Source: an uncultured Eubacteriales bacterium (GTDB taxonomy: Bacteria; Bacillota; Clostridia; Oscillospirales; RGIG7773). From it: 10,381 nucleotides of DNA. The notes below the pieces were generated by a model. The model did not search any database. It saw only the letters and a program-made list of their open reading frames with translations, and was not told the origin of the DNA. The DNA lies in contig CAKTDK010000052.1 of NCBI GenBank assembly GCA_934541205.1, positions 1-10,381 of the forward strand, written 5' to 3'. The position numbers were made by a program, and so were the translations under genes. Shown piece after piece: positions 7,296 through 10,381 of the stretch (positions are counted from its first letter, which is position 1; each line of letters begins with the position of its first letter).

Positions 7296-7366
7296 AGAAT
7301 TTTCCTCAATAAAAATATTTTTTAAAAACAGTTGATTAAAGATTTTACTTTGAGATGCTACAAATT

Positions 7367-7375
7367 ATTATAACA
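7367..7375 (-). promoter_or_regulatory. Extended -10 promoter for the ogt operon
   Basis: On the minus strand the sequence reads TGTTATAAT, a perfect TATAAT (7372-7367) preceded by the extended -10 TG one base upstream. The -35 region at 17-bp spacing (about 7390-7395) is only weakly T-rich, which the extended -10 can offset. The predicted start near 7360 would give a leader of about 65 nt before the ogt ATG. It is correctly placed in the only sizeable gap upstream of the operon. Confidence 0.65.
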
Positions 7376-7391
7376 TATAAATGAATTTGAT

Positions 7392-7426
7392 AAAAGCAAT
7401 TTTCAACATTTGATTTCAATGCTTTT
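7392..7426. repeat. Imperfect inverted repeat upstream of the ogt promoter
   Basis: AAAAGCA (7392-7398) is inverted as TGCTTTT (7420-7426), with a second nested pair, TCAA/TTGA, around a 3-nt centre. It touches the likely -35 position of the ogt promoter, a plausible place for an operator. The operon's own WYL regulator is the obvious candidate binder, but nothing in the sequence proves binding, and short A/T-rich inverted repeats occur by chance. Confidence 0.3.
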
Positions 7427-7443
7427 TCATAAGTTAAAGGATA

Positions 7444-7460
7444 GCTTTGGAAACCAAAGC
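7444..7460. repeat. Short 7-bp hairpin between the dnaJ terminator and the ogt promoter
   Basis: GCTTTGG (7444-7450) pairs perfectly with CCAAAGC (7454-7460) around a 3-nt loop. It lies beyond the dnaJ terminator and may act as a second stop or simply be a chance palindrome. It has no strong T tract on the minus strand. Apart from this, the nearby inverted repeat and the promoter, I see nothing else in the 228-bp gap 7296-7523. Confidence 0.35.
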
Positions 7461-7468
7461 GAGGTTAT

Positions 7469-7520
7469 TTTAATATAAAATCACCATATATAAAAATATA
7501 TATGGTGATTTTATATTAAA
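7469..7520 (-). terminator. 24-bp perfect hairpin terminator after dnaJ
   Basis: Arms 7469-7492 and 7497-7520 are exactly complementary over 24 bp around an AAAA loop (TTTT on the minus strand). The only G-C pairs cluster in the core ATCACC/GGTGAT, and on the minus strand this core is followed by TTTTATATT, giving a working U-rich tail inside the longer stem. It starts 3 nt after the dnaJ stop. Because the sequence is symmetrical it would also terminate plus-strand transcription. Confidence 0.88.
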
Positions 7521-7523
7521 TTT

Positions 7524-8666
7524 TTATTCATTAAATGCGTCTTTTAATTTTTCAAAAAAACCTTTTTGTTTTGTATAGGTTTTTTTACCAGAAAGAGTAT
7601 CAAATTTTTTGAGAAGCTCTTTTTGTTCCTTTGAAAGATTGGTGGGAACTTCTACATAAACCTTTACATATTGGTCGCCTCGGCCGTATCCGTTTATATT
7701 TGGAATACCTTTTCCTTTAAGTCTGAAAGTTGTATCAGTTTGGGTTCCTTCCGGAATTGTATATTTTACTTTTCCGTCAACTGTTGGAACTTCTACTTCG
7801 CAGCCTAAAGCAGCTTGCGTATAGGTGAGGGGAAATTCGCAGTAAACATTTTGACCTTCACGTTTAAAAAGTTTATGAGGAGCGATTCTTACCGTTATTA
7901 ACAAGTCTCCTGCCATACCGCCGTTTGTACCTGCATTGCCCTGACCGGCAAGAGAAATAGTCTGACCGTTGTCAATACCTTTGGGTATTTTGACGGAAAT
8001 ATTTTTTTTGTTATTAATTCTTCCGCTTCCGTGGCATTTTGTACAGGCTTCTTTTATAACAGTTCCTTTACCGCCGCAGGTGGAGCAGGTTTTTGTACTT
8101 GAAAAAGAACCGAAAGGCGTGCGTTGCGTAGTTCTTGTTTGACCGGTACCGTTACAGGTAGGACAGGTTGCCGGAGAAGTTCCTTTTTTTGCTCCGGTAC
8201 CGTGACATTCATTACAAGCTTCGGTTCTGTCTACACTGATTGTTTTTTCCGTACCGAATACAGCTTCTTCAAAAGAAATTGATATAGTGGTATGAAGGTC
8301 CTGACCTCTTCTCGGTCCGTTTCTTCTCGAAGAAGTTCCTCCTCCGAAGAATGATTCAAAAATGTCAGAAAATCCGCCCATATCCCCAAAATCAAAGCCT
8401 CCGCCGTAAGAACCGTAACCTCCTCCACTGTAGCTGGGATCAACGCCTGCATGGCCAAACTGGTCATATTTAGATTTTTTACTTTCATCGCTTAAAATCT
8501 CGTAGGCTTCGTTAACTTCCTTGAATTTTTCTTCAGCGGCAGCGTCTCCCGGATTCATATCTGGATGATATTTTTTTGCAAGCTTTCTGTATGCACTTTT
8601 TATTTCATCCTGGGTTGCGCTTTTTGATACTCCCAGAACCTCATAATAATCGCGTTTTTCTGCCAT
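7524..8666 (-). CDS. dnaJ: Type I Hsp40 co-chaperone DnaJ
   Basis: This 380-aa protein is a full-length class I DnaJ, which delivers substrates to DnaK and stimulates its ATPase. The J domain (about 5-70) carries HPD at 34-36. The Gly/Phe-rich linker spans about 72-110. The zinc-binding domain has all four CxxCxGxG repeats (C151/C154, C168/C171, C194/C197, C208/C211), with every cysteine present. The C-terminal substrate-binding domains (about 220-345) end in a short tail. GGAGGA (8671-8676) lies 4 nt before the ATG. It follows dnaK by 84 bp on the same strand, the usual order, with a strong hairpin in between. Confidence 0.98.
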   Translation of the reverse strand: MAEKRDYYEVLGVSKSATQDEIKSAYRKLAKKYHPDMNPGDAAAEEKFKEVNEAYEILSDESKKSKYDQFGHAGVDPSYSGGGYGSYGGGFDFGDMGGFSDIFESFFGGGTSSRRNGPRRGQDLHTTISISFEEAVFGTEKTISVDRTEACNECHGTGAKKGTSPATCPTCNGTGQTRTTQRTPFGSFSSTKTCSTCGGKGTVIKEACTKCHGSGRINNKKNISVKIPKGIDNGQTISLAGQGNAGTNGGMAGDLLITVRIAPHKLFKREGQNVYCEFPLTYTQAALGCEVEVPTVDGKVKYTIPEGTQTDTTFRLKGKGIPNINGYGRGDQYVKVYVEVPTNLSKEQKELLKKFDTLSGKKTYTKQKGFFEKLKDAFNE

Positions 8667-8692
8667 ATATTCCTCCGTTTTACTGTAAGTAA

Positions 8693-8733
8693 ATAAAGCT
8701 TGCGGGGGAATTTTAAATTCCCCCAGGCTTTAT
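8693..8733 (-). other. Intercistronic hairpin between dnaK and dnaJ
   Basis: A strong two-part stem fills most of the 84-bp gap. The upper stem is GGGGGAAT/ATTCCCCC (8 bp, within 8704-8724); the lower stem is ATAAAGC/GCTTTAT (7 bp, 8693-8699 with 8727-8733), with a small internal loop between them. On the minus strand it is followed by TTACTTAC, only a modest U tract, so it could be a leaky terminator or a processing and stability element that sets DnaK above DnaJ levels. The dnaJ RBS lies 16 nt beyond it and stays unpaired. Confidence 0.75.
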
Positions 8734-8750
8734 AAATGTTAATATGTCTG

Positions 8751-10381
8751 TTATTTATTATCGTCGCCGTCAACTTCGTGGAAATCTGCATCTACTACAT
8801 TATCACTGCCGGGAGCTTGCTGAGAATTCTGGTCAGCGCCTTCCTGTGGAGCTTGCTGCTGATATAATTTAGCCGCAAGAGGATAGAATTTGTTGTTTAA
8901 CTCTTCGATGCCTTTTTTAATGTCCTCAACATTTTTTGTTTTAATAGTTTCACGAAGTTTTGCAATTTCTTCTTCAACCGGTTTCTTTTCTTCTTCGGTT
9001 ACTTTATCGCCAAGGTCTTTAATAGTTTTTTCTGCCTGGTAGCAAAGCTGGTCCGCATTGTTAACTGTTTCTGTTTCTTCTTTAATCTTTTTATCTTCAG
9101 CTGCGTGAGCTTCGGCTTCTTTAACGGCTTTTTCAATTTCTTCGTCGGAAAGATTACTTGATGCGGTAATTGTAACTTTTTGTTCTTTTCCTGTTCCAAG
9201 GTCTTTTGCTGAAACGTTAACTATACCGTTGGCATCAATATCAAAAGTTACTTCAATCTGAGGAACGCCTCTCGGTGCCGGCATAATACCGTCAAGAATA
9301 AATCTTCCCAAAGTTTTATTATATTGAGCAAGCTCTCTTTCGCCCTGAAGAACATGAACTTCAACAGAAGGCTGGTTGTCTGCTGCTGTAGAGAATATCT
9401 GTTTTTTGTTAACAGGAATAGTTGTATTTCTTTCAATTATTTTAGTAAATACTCCGCCCATAGTTTCAATACCGAGTGAAAGAGGAGTTACGTCAAGAAG
9501 TACAACTCCTTTTACGTCACCGCCAAGTACGCCGCCTTGAATAGCAGCTCCTATAGCAACACATTCATCCGGATTAATTCCTTTGTGAGGTTCTTTTCCT
9601 ATATAACTTTTTACAGCATCACTTACAGCGGGAATTCTTGAAGAACCTCCGACCATAAGAACTTTGTCTATTTTGTCGGGAGTAAGTCCCGCGTCGGAAA
9701 TAGCCTGTCTTACGGGACCCATTGTTGCTTCAACAAGGTCAGAAGTAAGCTCGTTGAATTTAGCTCTTGTCAAAGTAGTTTCAAAATGCTTCGGACCTGT
9801 AGCGTCGGCAGTTATGAAAGGAAGATTGATGTTTGAGGAAGTAACTCCAGAAAGCTCAATTTTCGCTTTTTCAGCTGCTTCTTTAAGTCTTTGCATAGCC
9901 ATTTTATCGCTTGAAAGGTCAATTCCGGATTCTTTTTTGAATTCTTCAACAAGATAATTAATGATTTTGTTGTCAAAATCATCACCGCCTAAACGATTAT
10001 TACCTGCTGTTGCAAGAACTTCAAAAACTCCGTCTGCTATTTCAAGAATAGATACATCAAACGTACCTCCACCAAGATCATAAACCATTATTTTTTGTTC
10101 GGCTTCTTTATCCATACCGTATGCAAGGGCAGCGGCTGTTGGCTCGTTTATTATACGAAGAACGTCAAGACCGGCAATTTTACCTGCATCTTTTGTAGCC
10201 TGTCTTTGAGCATCGCTGAAATATGCCGGAACGGTGATAACAGCCTGAGATACGCTTTGACCGAGATAGCTTTCAGCATCAGATTTTAATTTTTGAAGTA
10301 TCATAGCGGAAATTTGCTGGGGACTGTAATCTTTATCGTCTATTTTTACTCTTTTATCAGTTCCCATATCTCTTTTTATGG
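8751..10381 (-). CDS. dnaK: Hsp70 chaperone DnaK, N-terminus beyond the window
   Basis: The frame stays open to the window edge (codons before the ATG at 10367 read I-K-R-D), so this is the C-terminal part of DnaK; about 66 residues, including the phosphate-1 motif, are missing by comparison with B. subtilis DnaK. Numbering from that internal Met, landmarks are VYDLGGGTFDVSIL (95-108, phosphate 2), GGDDFD (127-132), LMVGGSSRIPAV (237-248, adenosine motif), the interdomain linker VLLDVTPLSLGIE (289-301), the substrate-binding beta domain (about 302-410), the helical lid (to about 505), a Q/A-rich tail and the acidic end DADFHEVDGDDNK. The segment MGTDKRVKIDDKDYSPQQIS lacks the roughly 24-residue Gram-negative insertion, supporting a monoderm host. 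dnaJ follows 84 bp downstream. Confidence 0.98.
   Translation of the reverse strand, partial: IKRDMGTDKRVKIDDKDYSPQQISAMILQKLKSDAESYLGQSVSQAVITVPAYFSDAQRQATKDAGKIAGLDVLRIINEPTAAALAYGMDKEAEQKIMVYDLGGGTFDVSILEIADGVFEVLATAGNNRLGGDDFDNKIINYLVEEFKKESGIDLSSDKMAMQRLKEAAEKAKIELSGVTSSNINLPFITADATGPKHFETTLTRAKFNELTSDLVEATMGPVRQAISDAGLTPDKIDKVLMVGGSSRIPAVSDAVKSYIGKEPHKGINPDECVAIGAAIQGGVLGGDVKGVVLLDVTPLSLGIETMGGVFTKIIERNTTIPVNKKQIFSTAADNQPSVEVHVLQGERELAQYNKTLGRFILDGIMPAPRGVPQIEVTFDIDANGIVNVSAKDLGTGKEQKVTITASSNLSDEEIEKAVKEAEAHAAEDKKIKEETETVNNADQLCYQAEKTIKDLGDKVTEEEKKPVEEEIAKLRETIKTKNVEDIKKGIEELNNKFYPLAAKLYQQQAPQEGADQNSQQAPGSDNVVDADFHEVDGDDNK

Noticed and set aside
9664..9957. Plus-strand open frame opposite dnaK
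   Set aside because: Lies entirely antisense to highly conserved dnaK codons; a known type of dnaK antisense shadow.
10365..10367. ATG as the dnaK start
   Set aside because: The frame continues upstream as I-K-R-D, matching internal DnaK sequence before MGTD; the real start lies off the window.

Overview
The window is an AT-rich, protein-dense piece of a low-GC monoderm chromosome, most likely a Clostridia-type Bacillota. Several things point this way. Ribosome binding sites are strong (AAGGAGA, AGGAGGG, GGAGGA). Intrinsic terminators are long and AT-rich. The gene set includes an ECF transporter, MscL, SfsA, Ogt, a WYL regulator and DnaK-DnaJ. DnaK also lacks the roughly 24-residue insertion in the ATPase domain that Gram-negative DnaKs carry after the MGTD-equivalent segment. 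I cannot name a genus from the sequence.

Layout. Positions 1-3993 (+ strand) hold a compact transport operon: ecfT, then an 873-residue protein fusing two ECF ATPase domains to an S-component-like membrane domain, then mscL 17 bp further on. Positions 4125-7375 (- strand) hold the convergent operon ogt -> sfsA -> WYL regulator -> PhnP-like metallo-beta-lactamase (MBL) fold hydrolase -> tRNA-Thr(CGT). Two of its junctions are 4-bp ATGA overlaps and one is a 12-bp gap. It starts at an extended -10 promoter near 7370 and ends at a very long hairpin terminator just after the tRNA. Positions 7469-10381 (- strand) hold dnaK (5' end off the window) -> dnaJ, with a strong intercistronic hairpin and a 24-bp perfect-stem terminator after dnaJ.

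How the genes work together. EcfT plus the A-A'-S fusion should form a complete, dedicated ECF importer from only two polypeptides; its substrate is probably a vitamin or cofactor precursor but is not identified. MscL is a turgor-release channel, apparently only co-located. The ogt operon combines alkylation repair (Ogt), a PD-(D/E)xK-like nuclease (SfsA), a WYL-domain regulator and a predicted phosphodiesterase; the regulator may control the operon or sense something the hydrolase turns over (inference). DnaK-DnaJ are the ordinary Hsp70 chaperone pair. No mobile element, CRISPR array, integrase or attachment site was seen. Most of the region looks like ordinary core genome; the least standard items are the tridomain ECF fusion and the WYL/PhnP-like pair.
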